In this document: one piece after another, positions 22,554 to 35,337 of the stretch
How positions within the stretch are numbered: the first letter of the stretch is position 1
How the letters are laid out: each line of letters begins with the position of its first letter
Assembly (NCBI GenBank): GCA_021399445.1
Contig: JAJTUQ010000001.1
Location: 5,270,001-5,334,000, forward strand
DNA: 64,000 nucleotides
Direction of reading: 5' to 3'
DNA from: Xylogone sp. PMI_703
Lineage: Eukaryota > Ascomycota > Leotiomycetes
Translations under genes and position numbers: made by a program
Notes under the pieces: model-generated
The model's database searches: none
What the model was told of the DNA's origin: nothing
What the model saw: only the letters and a program-made list of their open reading frames with translations

Positions 22554-24427
22554 ATGTCCGGTTTCGAAGCAATAGGCCTCGTTCTGGCGGTATGGCCATT
22601 GGTCGTAAATGGCTTCTCCCTTTACAAGACGGCAAAGGGTGGCTTAGGCATGGAACTCTTAGTGAATAGAGTAAAGATGGAAGAAGCCATCTATGAAGAT
22701 TTCGTTCGGCACCTACTTGCAGCAGATGTATCAGAGACTGAACTCTGCCAACTAAGTGATAAAGAGAAGCCAGACCTGAAGCTATGGAGGAGCGAAGTCC
22801 TACATGCTAAACTTCGCGAACGATTAGGGGAGAACAGGTCGCAAATAGTACTTACAACATGCAGAGAGATGAAACGTATCCTCACAGACCTCAGAAATCA
22901 GCTTGATGTTGATAGCAACATAGTGAGTCCGATCATTTTAGAAACCAAGGAAATGGGGCTCAAATTAACGTCGCGTAGTCCGCGAGCCATGGCAAAATCC
23001 GAAATAGTCTTCGATATCTACGGCATAACCTGCCGCAATCCAGCATAAGTAAAAGCCTTGATGACCTAGACTTCTACAACACCAAACTAAAAGTGCTCGT
23101 CACAAACTGCACCAATCCTGGCTACCCAGCGCAGGGGAAAATCCCGTCAGCTACAGCTCTATTTTCACAAGAATTGCTCCAGCAAATAAAGAAGCATGCA
23201 GGCGATATTCATAATGCAATCTGCGAAGGATACCGCTGCAAATGCCAGATTCCACACCAGGCCAACTTGGGGCTGCGAAATGTTACCCCGTTGAAACTAG
23301 AGTCGGTTGAGGAAGAATTTGAGCTGCTATTTCCCATAGATGATCCTTTTGATAATGCCGCTGCCAGATTGTCAGAATTTAGTATGGCGTCGCCAACATC
23401 AACAAGTGATAAGAGCTTGAGTAGTGGGTCTCTAGAAAGCGCCGACTCCTTCATATTAGGGTATGAGGACTTATCATTCGGTGGGAATCCGTCATTGAGA
23501 CTGACTAGAACCTATAGGGATACGAAACAATTCTCTTGGTCACCCAGGAATAGTATATCGAGTTTAGTTTCACCAATCACCACCAGGAGCAACTCAACAT
23601 ATAAAGAACAACGCGGACGGTCAATCTCCTTTAGTGAGAGTCGAAATGAAAACGATGACACTGGTCAAATTGAAGATTTGTGTAATTTCATAAAGAATCT
23701 CGAGGCAGACTCCGAAGTTCCCACATCAGCATCAGGGGTCCTAGGTCTAACAGAAAAGAAATACACCGTTAAAGCTGCTACTATTGATGAGGATTCGCCT
23801 TCACGAAGCATTGTTTCCCTAGACGAATATCTCACATCAAGCAAAGGTTCAAAGCTCACTCGGCGAAAGAGAATGGATCTCTCCTTAATGTTGAGTATCA
23901 CTTTGCTCCAGTTCATCACCACACCATGGATCGATATGTGGTGGACATGGAAGGATTTTGCTGTTCTCCAAGGAGAGAAGTCCCAGATATTTGTCTCAAA
24001 GAAGTTCTATTCCAAATACAATCCCGTCAGGAGAATGACTCCAACACACTCGCAGCTAACGTCGGCCTTTTGGGATTGTATTGGAGAGCCGGAGCTTACT
24101 AGATTAGGATTCGCGCTCATAGAACTAGCCATGGGCAAAAGACTCTCGGAACTAGCAGACGAAGAAAACGATCCCAGTATTGACCAAGATATGATGGACT
24201 ATCGAACTGCCAAATACCTTATGGATACAGGTGCTATACTGGAAGAGGCAGGACAGTGTTATCACGATGTGGTGCAGGCATGCCTAACACATCAAGTGAT
24301 TGAAGATGCAGGAGTTAGGCCGCTAAACTCCAAGAATATTACATTCCAATCAGATCTGGAAAGATTTGTTGTTGCTCCAATGCGTGATTATTATAGCAAG
24401 ACTTGGCAAGAAGTAGCATCATGTTAA
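22554..24427 (+). CDS. DUF7580-type protein with degenerate kinase-like C-terminus
   Basis: Large fungal family of unknown function. Exons 22554-22922 and 22979-24427 give 605 aa; the intron has GTGAGT and an ATTAAC branch, and the join makes GKIRNSLRYLRHNLP in the right frame. The N-terminus MSGFEAIGLVLAVWPLVVNG is the hydrophobic helix typical of the family, followed by a helical domain (YEDFVRHLLAADVSETEL, KLRERLGENR) and a Cys/His patch (CEGYRCKCQIPHQANLGL). The middle is Ser-rich and probably disordered. The C-terminal part has LSLMLSITLLQFITTPWID and LTRLGFALIELAMGKRL, which recall the C-lobe of protein kinases without visible catalytic residues. Its ATG at 22554 was chosen over an in-frame upstream ATG because only the downstream start begins with the conserved N-terminus. 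It sits divergent to an NLR-like gene. Confidence 0.8.
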
Positions 24428-24972
24428 ATAGTCTTAAGAGCTTGAAAATTCTTCAATAAAAAGCCTTTGCTTTAAAAAAAAAATGCTGAGAAATGTGACT
24501 TGAAAAATTTAACTCTGAAAAAGTACTCACAAGACCAATAGCCAAAGGATCTTAAGATCATAGACTAATCCAAGGTGGCTGCATCTCTCAGTTAGATAAA
24601 AAGTAGTGTCAGATATGTTGAGAGAAAGAAGGTGCGCCGTTCCATCACAGGCGTTAGGCGGTGAATACTCCCTTGCAGCACGTCAGCCAGTCAAAGTACC
24701 CGCTATTTACAGGGGCAGCAGAGCCTCACCAGTAGAAGGACTCCTACTACCAAGCCCTGAGCTAGATAGTGCCCAACATCATCCAAAACGCCCGGTTTCT
24801 ATGAGCACAAATCAGCCCAACTGATCCGATATATCGGAGTTCACACCACGATACTCATGCGCTTTAACTTGAGAGGAGTCTAGTATAATGCATCTCTTTC
24901 TTGTGCATAATCAACTATCGCGAAATCGTGCACACTGACGCTGCTGGCATTGGCATCAACATTCATACGAAA
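24428..24972. other. Intergenic, DUF7580 gene to hydroxylase
   Basis: About 545 nt with an A-rich run just after the DUF7580 stop. No gene recognised; the upstream extension of the hydroxylase ORF lacks an ATG. Confidence 0.4.
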
Positions 24973-26171
24973 ATGAGTACGACTACAATCACTACGGAGA
25001 CGAATCTTGAAGTAGAAGCAAATGTATACTTCCTAAATCGTGACCCAAAATACGAAGAGGTCAAACCATACACTCTTCGATATACGCCTGAGGATGGATT
25101 TCCCCAGACCAATGTCAAGCGAACTCTTCACGGTCTCCAGTTTCATAATATGAGGCTAGAGAAGAATCTACAGTATGAAAAATGCGGGTTTAAAGTAGCA
25201 AATCTTGAGAGTCAGATGACGTATGAGGATTACAATGATAATGAAAAGATCGAGACCATTCATCAAAGAGAGGTAGAAGCTTGTGTTAGAGAAGCTCTAA
25301 ATGCATCTTCTGCAGATGTCCTAGATTATGTGGTTAGTAGAACTGGAACATCCAGTTTCATGACTCTTTCATGAGTTAATATATCTCCTATACAATTCTC
25401 GTCTAACATATTTGAAGGTACGCCGAAGACATGAAAGCTGGCCGATAGCTACTGGGAATACTTATTCCTCTCAACAACCAGCTTCTGCTGCACATATAGG
25501 TATTCATGCCTCATAGAACGTCAAAGTTAGATTTAACGAGTAGCAGACCATACGTACGATGCTGGATGCAAGATTATCCGTGATACCTACCCAGATCAAG
25601 CTGAGAGACTGCTTGAAGGGCGTTGGCAATGTGTAAAGTAAAAATCCCTCTCTCCTAGCACTTCACTTTCAGGTCATACAATCATCGGTATTCTCATGCA
25701 ACCCTATATTCCTTCTCAGATGGGTATTAATAGGCTGTACATAAAACTCACATGCTTATAGTGTCTGGCACCCCCTCCAAGGCCCATTGGTGGACTGGCC
25801 TCTCGCCATGTGCGACGCGGAAACCGTAGATTTCGAACACGATACAATGTCAGGCGATGTCGTCGATCGCGATGCAGTGTTTGAGAACACACAGGTGCAC
25901 TACAACCCCGCGCAGAAGTGGTACTACTTGCCAAATCAACTTCCGTCAGAGCTATTGATCTTCAAGAATGCGGATAGTGAGTCGATATCTGGAGCAAGTC
26001 CAGGTGAGATCCCTCTCCATTTTCACTAGACGCATCTAGGATTTAGGTTACATACATATACTAATGCATGTACGTGTAGGAGTACCGCATGCATCGTTTG
26101 ACAATCCACTTACGAAAGAGTCGGATCTTCGGAGAGAAAGTATAGAACTTCGGGTGCTTGTAAGATGGTGA
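24973..26171 (+). CDS. CmcJ/AsaB-like hydroxylase/desaturase
   Basis: Member of the fungal family related to CmcJ and AsaB, putative Fe(II)/2-oxoglutarate-type oxygenases common in secondary metabolism. Exons 24973-25332, 25418-25499, 25547-25637, 25762-26003 and 26080-26171 give 288 aa. Each junction restores a family motif: VVRRRHES, AHIDHTYDAG, QCVNVWHPLQGP, and SPGVPHASF. The H-x-D pair in HID (near 146-148) and the distal His in VPHASF (near 261) fit an iron-binding facial triad. LAMCDAETV is also typical. The start is the first ATG; the N-terminal strand region ANVYFLNRD and TNVKRTLHG match the family. The first donor, GTTAGT, is less usual. No biosynthetic core enzyme is nearby in this window, so the substrate is unknown. 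Confidence 0.85.
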
Positions 26172-26534
26172 ATCAAGGCAGTAACAGGATTAAATTACAT
26201 ACATCATGCATAGCTAGAATATATATTTGAAAAGGATCATAACTTCAATTGAGCATAAAATCTGTCTATAGCGCTGAAGCAAACACCTAAAACCCCATCA
26301 AACCACGATCTTAAAGCCTCCGTAAAGAAAACTCTAGAACTTTTGAACGTCGCAAAGGTGCATTCAACCCATTTTACAATCCTAACTTTTTGAGCCATTT
26401 ATCACAGTATCCGATAATCGCTGGAACGTAACGTTGAGGTGTGAGGGAGATTATCTCTGAGGAAAAAAGTAGATAATTAGAAATCTATATCTCATTTCCA
26501 GATCAACATGGCGCTCACCATAATCGCATAAAGT
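26172..26534. other. Short intergenic region
   Basis: About 360 nt between convergent ends of the hydroxylase and the small hypothetical gene. Nothing recognised. Confidence 0.4.
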
Positions 26535-26723
26535 TCATTGCTTCTTCTCCTCAGTGCTCTGCTCACGACGAGCAGGGCTTGCCTTCGCAGAAGTACCATC
26601 AACGACAATTACTTCTCCCTTCTGGATACCATACTCGACACCGCCCTCGGAGGACTTGGCAGCAGGAGGCCAATGAGCCATCCATGGCTGGGTCTTCTTC
26701 TTCTCGGCACAGGCGGCAGGCAT
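26535..26723 (-). CDS. Small hypothetical protein, 62 aa
   Basis: Single ORF with an A-rich context (AAAAATG) before the start. The protein is hydrophilic: a Lys-rich N-terminus, WMAHWPPA, a central GGVEYGIQKGEVIVVDG that could form a small beta structure, and a charged, probably disordered tail. Composition is protein-like and unlike the surrounding AT-rich spacer, and a TATA-less but C/T-rich leader precedes it. I do not recognise the family. It could be a small conserved fungal protein or chance. Confidence 0.5.
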   Translation of the reverse strand: MPAACAEKKKTQPWMAHWPPAAKSSEGGVEYGIQKGEVIVVDGTSAKASPARREQSTEEKKQ

Positions 26724-28783
26724 TTTTAACTTTATTTTTGATGTGTAAAGAGGTGTGTCTGAGTTGAAGTAGAAATGTAAGATGTTTTTCCTATGGAAGA
26801 AAGAGGTGAAAATTGGGCGCACGGGAGGAATTAATAAATCTCACGATGAGGAAGAGGAAGTCAGTGCTTGGTTTGCTTGGGCTTGGACCGTTACCGGTAG
26901 TCTGCGATTTACCCCTCTATCATAGTGTACAACCAGCAGTGCGGATAGCCCAAGTGGTACCCGGGGTAGACACCCGATCCACCCTAGATAGCGCTTGGGA
27001 ATTCAACATTCAGGCCTGTTGCCCCCCAGCACAGACCACGGAGAGGGAATCTAGCCTATAGATCCGCTACACCGCCCTTCTCAGCTTGGGTGATGGATGG
27101 GCTCAGCAGGATGTCGTGGCAGCTTGCATTGGAATGGTACTGCCCTCATCCGAATATCTTGAAAGCAATCTACAAGGTATTGGAGGGCTTCTGATCTCCG
27201 GCTTCCGAAATCGGCCGGTAATGGCGGGTTGGTCTTCTTTTCTTTGTCCTGTGTTGCTGCCGCTTTCTTTGACCAAGAGCCTAATACTCCGCAAAAAACC
27301 GCTCATATTGAGGCGGGTCGGATATGCAGTAGAGTACAGGAGCAATCCTTATCGTACCCAACCGGATACATTATTTAGGCTTGCAGAAGCATCATGCTGC
27401 ATGACTCTTAAAAATTGGAGCATTCCACGGTTTTGAAATGTGTGGTTGATTCCATCACAGGACACAGCAGCAGTAAGATCACTAGTATTGGTCCCATTAT
27501 AAGGAGTAAATCTTACGATACCGAATCCAATATACAGAGTTAGTAGTGTGGCGGTGCAGGTGAGGGGTCACCTCTTGTCTAGGCCCAATGCATATCCTGC
27601 AGCTATGGTAACAAGACTCGGCGCTCGTCCAATATCTGCAGCTGCATCTAAGCCTCGACCTCCTTGGCGGATCTCCCCGTTCAACAACCTAGCATTTATA
27701 TATATCCGGATAAGCAATATAAGAAAATTGCTATTATAACATTGGTCAGTGTGTTTGTGTGGATTCTTGTCTTTCATCATCTTCCTCTGGCTACCATGTC
27801 TTTTTGAGTGTCTCTTCAAGGTGAGAAGTATATCTTCAGCTTTAGACAGCATGAGATAAAATTGCTTGAGAGGAGCAGCTTCATTCATATAAGATATATC
27901 ACAAATTAGTCCTCTCAATCCAAATAAAAGGTCGAGGAAAGAAGAGCTTAAAATAACGAAAAAAGACCAAAGTGACAAAAGAGTTCTGGCCTACAGCAAT
28001 GCGTCGCTGTGCTGTATGTCCTACATCTCCCGTAATCGTCTTGAGACAACTAGGCTCACTCCCTCTCCTTGCTCTTGGAACAACAATTTGACCCGACCAT
28101 TCTGCACAATGGCACCTTTTGTTTTTCGTTGCGTAGAGTTTGCTTATTCTGGATTATATGTTAAAACATAGGTGCTTCTAGAGAAGCTGGGCGCCGTTAT
28201 GTGGAGCGAAAGATACTCGCGAAGTATTAAGTAGGTCTACTGGGCGGTAGATTTAAGTGTGCACTTGTACAGATCTTTTCATGATTGGCCGTGTTTCAAA
28301 GAGATCTACACTTGTGTGTGATTAAATTTTTTGGATCATATACAATTGGTTGTTAAATTAGGATATCTGTCTCCCGTTCAGTTCCTGTGCTGGCATATCA
28401 TAAAATAGACGGACTGCCTTGTCAGCTCTTGTCGACTGGATGCTTCCTCATTCGAAAATAAAATAGTCACATACTACTCCTTTTTGTAAATTCATTCCAA
28501 CCATACCTATTTCACATAAATTTTAATCTAAGTACGTTGAATTTTTGAAGGATTCAGATTTGGAAAGGGGGGTCAATCACGTGGTGATAGGTTAAGAAAG
28601 ATAACGCGTTTATGCCTGAGGCGCGTAAAACAAAAATAAATTCGGCACGAGGTTTGCCAATAGCCTCTTCCTCATTCTTGATCGCAATCAACACCACATC
28701 AAGTTTCGCCTCTCGTTTTGTCGCCTTTTGTTTGTGTCTTTGGATAATAGTGCAAGTGATCGTCTTTATTCAGAAGAGTAACG
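26724..28783. other. Gene-free region before KRR1
   Basis: About 2.1 kb. Short ORFs only. A stretch near 26940 resembles a tRNA A-box but has no matching B-box or acceptor stem. The last 220 nt form the KRR1 promoter. Confidence 0.5.
28578..28609. promoter_or_regulatory. CACGTG and ACGCGT palindromes upstream of KRR1
   Basis: An E-box CACGTG at 28578-28583 and an MluI-type ACGCGT at 28604-28609 lie 175-206 nt before the KRR1 start. Both are known binding cores for fungal bHLH and MBF-type factors. Function here is inferred from position. Confidence 0.35.
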
Positions 28784-29844
<1,061 letters not shown>

Positions 29845-31827
29845 GTATCTGAAAACGCGAAAACATTTGATATTATTTGTCCAATTTGGGAGGAGTTTGG
29901 TCCAGTCATTGAGAGGTTTCATCAACGCCAGGGCTCAGCTGTGTCAGGGTCTCAGCTATGTTTTGAAGCGCCGATATCTATGTATATGGGCACGTATGGT
30001 TAGAGTTTCACAGGTACGATGCCTTGCAGCATTGCAGCGGCCATCTTGCAGGTTTGCTGCGGATCACTGGATCGCCGCAGAGCTAATAACGGGTAGATCA
30101 AACGTTTCCTGTGCCCTGCCTCATGCTTGCAGCACAAATTTGCCGCCGCTAGAAGGTCCGATATAATTAAATAAAATATTTGCAACCTTACATACCATTC
30201 CACACGTACAACAGTTGAACATCACGAGAACTGGATCTTTCAGAAGCTTTTTTTTGCTGGATCCACTCGGCTCCAATTGTCCTTACCGCCCCCCACACAC
30301 ACCAGAGGTCAGCCCTTGGCGTCATTTCCCGCACGCCAAGCCCTACTACCATCTGATCCATCGGGCGATGGTCAAGGCACTCTGGTCGCACAGAATGTTG
30401 TTACGTACCTCGTACAGCGGAGAACACCAAATGCATCTGCCAAAAGAAAGCAACAAAACGTTAAACAGGCAGGTGTAGCACCCCAGAGCAGGAGACCGCG
30501 CATGTTGCAACGGTCCTGCAATCCTCCTCGGTAACTCCGGCAACCGAGAACTGTTTGAGCAAGAGAAAGGGCCAATCAGTATGGGAGGACGCCCTGTTTT
30601 GTCGAAATGATCCTCACGTCGCAGCTGGTCCCTTGGGTTCCCACTTTGGGGCAGCTTTTCCCATGCCAGAATGATGCACTGGTCGCAGTAGCACGGCGCC
30701 GGGCTTGCTGTCCCCCAGCAGAGACCCAGTCATTAAGCAGCTGTACTCGACGTAGCAGCTGGGGCGGGGGCGGAGAAGCAGCAGAAAGGGTAGTGCAGGC
30801 AAAGCACTACAGTAAACGAGCTGCAGTTACTGTCGGTGTCATCGGTGTGTCTCGCACGGGATGATAACCGGAATCGAAGCTGCGATGCCTTCTGCACTCC
30901 AGACTTGTGTAGCCCAGGGTTTTCGGAGCAGCCGCGGCATCCATGAGAGGGGCACGACCAATCACGAAAGATGATAGAATTATAGATTTCGGATCTTGAT
31001 ATCGAATGGTTGCTGGAAAAGGAGACTCATTCCGGGCCTGGGCAGCCGCGACAGATAAGGGTGTCGCATTCTGCGATGCTTCCACGGGTCTTCCAGACGA
31101 ACGGACGCAATCCCTCCCACAGAGTCCGTCCAGGCTTCATCCAGGGAAGCTGCCGAATGTCTGTGGGTCAAAGCACGTGAAGATTCCTCAGGTTTTGCAA
31201 GGCAAGAACAGCCACAGCCAATGGTGTCGCGTGATCGGTTCGGCTGGTTGGCTGGGCCGTCCGTGGGACTTGCCTCCTTGGACGGCGCCCAGCAGGCGGG
31301 TCCCCGCTAGAGTACAGTAACAAGCCCAGAGCAGTGGACGCTGCCGTTGTGTAGCAGTTGGTCGACCAACCCACGGCTCCCAAACCCACGCTTATCTCGA
31401 CCACTTGCCGTCAACCAAGTGCCCCCGTCAGCCAGCCTTCCCTATCCCAGCCTGCATGGGGGGCAACAGCTGTGGGCAGGTTCCTTGGACTTGGGACCAC
31501 CATGCCCTTCATGGCCATAGTCCGAGCCAGTCCCGGACGGGCAATTGATAAAAGCTGGGGACCACCTTCCCTCGTCCGCGGTTTTCTTCCTTGGTAGTTC
31601 TTAAATTCCTCAAAAAGTCACCACCTGGCCTCGGTGTGATGCTCTAAATTGCACGAGGAGATCTGAATACTATCGGGGGATATTCAAGGCGCAGTTAACA
31701 GAACGCTTTCCCTAGCTATCAAAGAAGCACATAGGAAAGCTGGAAAAGAGAAAAAAAAACAAGAGGTCGTCCTGCAAAGAACGCGATTGAGGCATACGAA
31801 TAAGTAGTGGTCCTTCTTCAGATCAAG
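29845..31827. other. Gene-free region upstream of the permease
   Basis: About 2 kb between KRR1 and the UGA4/HNM1-type permease, GC-richer than the AT-rich spacers. No ORF with recognisable content. It is probably the permease promoter and 5' leader. Confidence 0.5.
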
Positions 31828-34112
31828 ATGGCAGACATTACGAGCGATATCCAGAATGCCACCACCATTCGACAGCGAGGCAAGAGTGGAGTCCTCGAGA
31901 CCGTGGGCCCCAATGGCGAGAAGAGAATCATCAACCTCGAGGAACTGAACGAGGCCGATGCCCAGCTGGCCGCGCAGTTTGGTTACAAGCCCGTGTTCAA
32001 GAGAGAATTCGGATACCTGTCGACCTTCTCCTTCGCCGTGTCCATCAGTGGTTTGTTCGCGACGGTCATGACAACCTTCTCATTCCCACTTTGGGCTGGT
32101 GGAGCTGCGTCTGCGGTCTGGTGTTGGTTGATCTCGGGTGCTGGGTGTATGTGCATTGCTGTAAGTCGCGACTGCGAGCGCCTTCCTCTTTTCAAATGAA
32201 ATGGAGCGAGGAAATTTTCTTATCGGATAGATAAGCTGACCTGGCGATGAAAAATAGTTGTCCGTTGCTGAGCTTGTATCTGCATACCCAACCAGTGGAG
32301 GCCTGTGAGTATATTGCTATGCAAAGAGATAATTCTGTTGGGATTTTATTCAATTGCTAACCCCAATCCGTGCAGATACTACAGTATTTCACGACTTGCG
32401 CCATCCGAGTGGATCGCCTCGATCAGCTGGGTTACCGGATGGATCAACCTTCTCGGCCAGGTTGCTGGCATTGCTTCCTCAGAATACGGCGCTGCTCAGA
32501 TGCTCCTCGCCGCTGTGGCCATTGGTTCTGATTTCTCCTACGAGATTAGCAATGACCACGTTGTTGGTGTTATGGCTGCTCTGACTGTATTCACTGGACT
32601 CGTCAACTCCCTCTCCACGTATTGGATGGAGAAGATGACCAAGACCTATGTCATCTTCCACGTTGCAATTCTCATTTCCTGCTGTATTGCACTTTTAGCC
32701 AAGACGGACAACAAACATTCTGCCTCGTACGTCTTCACCCACGTAGAATCGAACTCGGGATGGCAGCCTCTGGGATTCAGTTTCCTGTTTGGATTCCTCT
32801 CTGTCTCCTGGACCATGACTGACTACGACGCCACGGCTCACATCACGGAGGAGATTGAGAAGCCCGAGATCAAAGCGCCATGGGCCATCTCCCTGGCAAT
32901 GGCCTTTACCTACATTGCTGGCTGGCTCTTCAACATTGTGTTGTGCTTCTGTATGGGTGACCCTCTCGAGATCCTCTCAACCCCAATTGGCCAACCCGTA
33001 GCTCAGCTCTACTATAACAGCCTGGGCAAGGGCGCCAGTATCTTCTTCACCGTGTGCGGGTTCCTGATTATCAAGTTTGTCTGCTTCACAGCTATGGTAA
33101 GTTGTTTTTGTGCGAAGCCCTGATGCGACACCACATAAGATCTCCCCAACGCAACTTTATACCATGCTCACGCCCATCGCAGCAAGCTCTGAGCCGAACG
33201 GTCTTCGCCTTCTCCCGTGACCGCCTGCTCCCCTTCTCGCGCGTCTGGACCAAGATCGAGCCGCATACGGGCATTCCCATGTATGCCGTCTGGATCTCGG
33301 TGTTCTGGTGCATCGCCATCAACCTGATCGGTCTAGGATCATACGCCGCCATTTCGGGAGTCTTCAATATCTGGTAAGTGAAAGAAAAAATCATCCATTC
33401 TTGGTTCCCACTGCATCCCGTGCGCCAAGCAAAGGGACTTCTCTTGCCCTGGACATGACGTCACTGAGGAATAGCCGCTAACTGTGAATTTTCTTCTTTG
33501 CCGCAGTGCCATCGCGCTGGATTGGTCGTACGTTATCCCGATCCTGTGCAAGCTGTTCTTCAACCGCTTTGAGCCGGGCCCGTGGAACCTGGGCCGGGCC
33601 AGCATCTTCATCAATGCTTGGGCCAGCCTGTGGACCCTCTTTGTCACCATTATCTTCATCCTGCCCACGTTCAGGCCCGTGACTGCACTCAATGTAAGTA
33701 ATCATCCTGTTCTTATTATTATTGTTCTGTCTCTGCGTACACCTATGCTCCTCGTCTCGGTTAGAGGGAGATTCCAAGGAGGTTCTAAATCTCTTAAACT
33801 CCCTTTCTGCCTATACAAAAACGAAGCATGTTTTTTGATGGGGCCGAGACGAATCCACAATTTATCCGTGGTCACCATGAAAAAAACACGAGTGCGCTAA
33901 CTTCCACGTGTTCTTTCACACAGATGAACTACGCCATTGCCTTCCTCGCTCTGATCCTGATCGCCGCTGCCCTGTACTGGTACATCTCGGGACGGAAGTT
34001 CTACACCGGCCCGCTCATCGAGGCCCGGGCCCATGACGACGACGCTTCTTCCAGCGGCCCCCACCCGCCTCTGGGACAGGACGACAAGAAGGACGCGGAA
34101 GCATTAAGATAG
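31828..34112 (+). CDS. UGA4/HNM1-type amino-acid/choline permease
   Basis: APC-superfamily transporter of the fungal ACT group, which imports GABA, choline or related amines. Exons 31828-32160, 32258-32304, 32376-33096, 33183-33373, 33507-33693 and 33924-34112 give 555 aa. FKREFGYLSTFSFAVSISGL opens TM1; the 47-nt second exon restores ELVSAYPTSGGLYY. Other family marks are WINLLGQVAGIASSEYG, TDYDATAHITEEIEKPEIKAPW, TVFAFSRDRLLPFS and PHTGIPMYAVW. About 12 helices are expected, with a hydrophilic, His/Asp-rich C-tail. The start is the ATG at 31828; the upstream frame has no ATG. The last intron is 230 nt, much longer than the others. UGA4 and HNM1 specificity cannot be separated by eye. Confidence 0.92.
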
Positions 34113-35337
34113 TGTTGCTATTTGCTTTTTTTACGATCCACGCATGCATATCCTGCAGTGTAGGAACCCGTCACGCTTAGTCAAATCGCATCTTGGGAGT
34201 TTCTTTAGCGAGCAAGAGCAAATTTTTGTTTTCAAAAGGAATCTTCGAGAAGTTTTGGTACAAGGCGCGAGTGGGTGGCCTCATCTTATTGCGGCAGGAT
34301 AAGAAAAGTAGGAATGAGTGGATCTTTAGATGAATTTTGTGATGTTTGTGTCTTAGGATTGCTGCAGCTAAGGGCGCCTCCTACTTGCATGTGCCGAGGT
34401 TGGCCGGGTGGTGGGGGCGGCTACTCTGTTGCGGGATGATCCTTGATACGTTTGTGATACCTCTATTGTTAACCAAAAGCAATTATACAGTACCTACACA
34501 ATGCATAGCGAAGTGAAGTGAAGTGAAGTGAATTGTATCAAATTAAGATATATACCTCCTTTCAACCTCGATCTTATTTCTTTTTGTAAAAGTACAAGAC
34601 ATACAGAATATGCTGACACAGTCAGCTATATAAGGAGCAGTGGTGCACTGAGATATCAGAGAGATGCGTCATGAGTCTGCGAGGTTGGAAAGTACAGTAC
34701 ATACTCGACAGTAAAATCATTATTCTTACATCTACTCTCGCCAATTCCTCTGTTGCTATCATTTCCACCATCGCTGTCAAATTGTGGCATTCTATGTCAC
34801 ACAAAGCAAAGATAGGATAGAGTTGGGAGTACGATAATGTTTCGATGGCAGATTACTTCCTTGCTACTCCTAGCACGTTCTGATCCCATTTATTAGGATT
34901 TGCCGCACGTGAACCTTCTTTTCAGAAATGCCTTCTGCTAGCTCAGTTGCGCCTCGTGTGTAATAGACACTGAAAGGTGTCTAATGTAAAACACCCTTGC
35001 ATCATTTACGTGGAATAGTTGAAGTTGGAGTGCCACTTCTTGATCTTCTCAAATGGTGATCTTGACATCGATCACTTTGGTTGTAGTGTAAGGATGAGAG
35101 AGTCCATCTGTGTGTTGGGTCAGCGGTAGTAAAGGTTTCAAAGTCGCTGAGCCACAGCGTGGAGTAGACCATATAGGGAGTATGTATTGGTCTTTTTAGT
35201 GAATTCACTGGTTGGTCACACGCCATATGGTGATGGAAGTTCAGTAGAGTGGCATTGAATATTGTTATAAGTAGCTATCCAGTCATTGGACAACCTGACG
35301 AGGAGTGATTCTTGACTCAGTGCTTTCATAAGTGGTC
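34113..35337. other. Gene-free AT-rich region
   Basis: About 1.2 kb after the permease gene. Contains a short GAAGT pentanucleotide repeat. No gene recognised. Confidence 0.45.
34510..34532. repeat. GAAGT pentanucleotide repeat, 4.6 copies
   Basis: Four perfect tandem GAAGT units plus GAA, about 400 nt downstream of the permease stop. A simple microsatellite. Confidence 0.9.

Noticed and set aside
26930..27010. tRNA-like sequence beginning GCGGATAGCCCAAGTGG
   Set aside because: The A-box resembles a tRNA but no B-box or complementary acceptor stem follows at the right distance.
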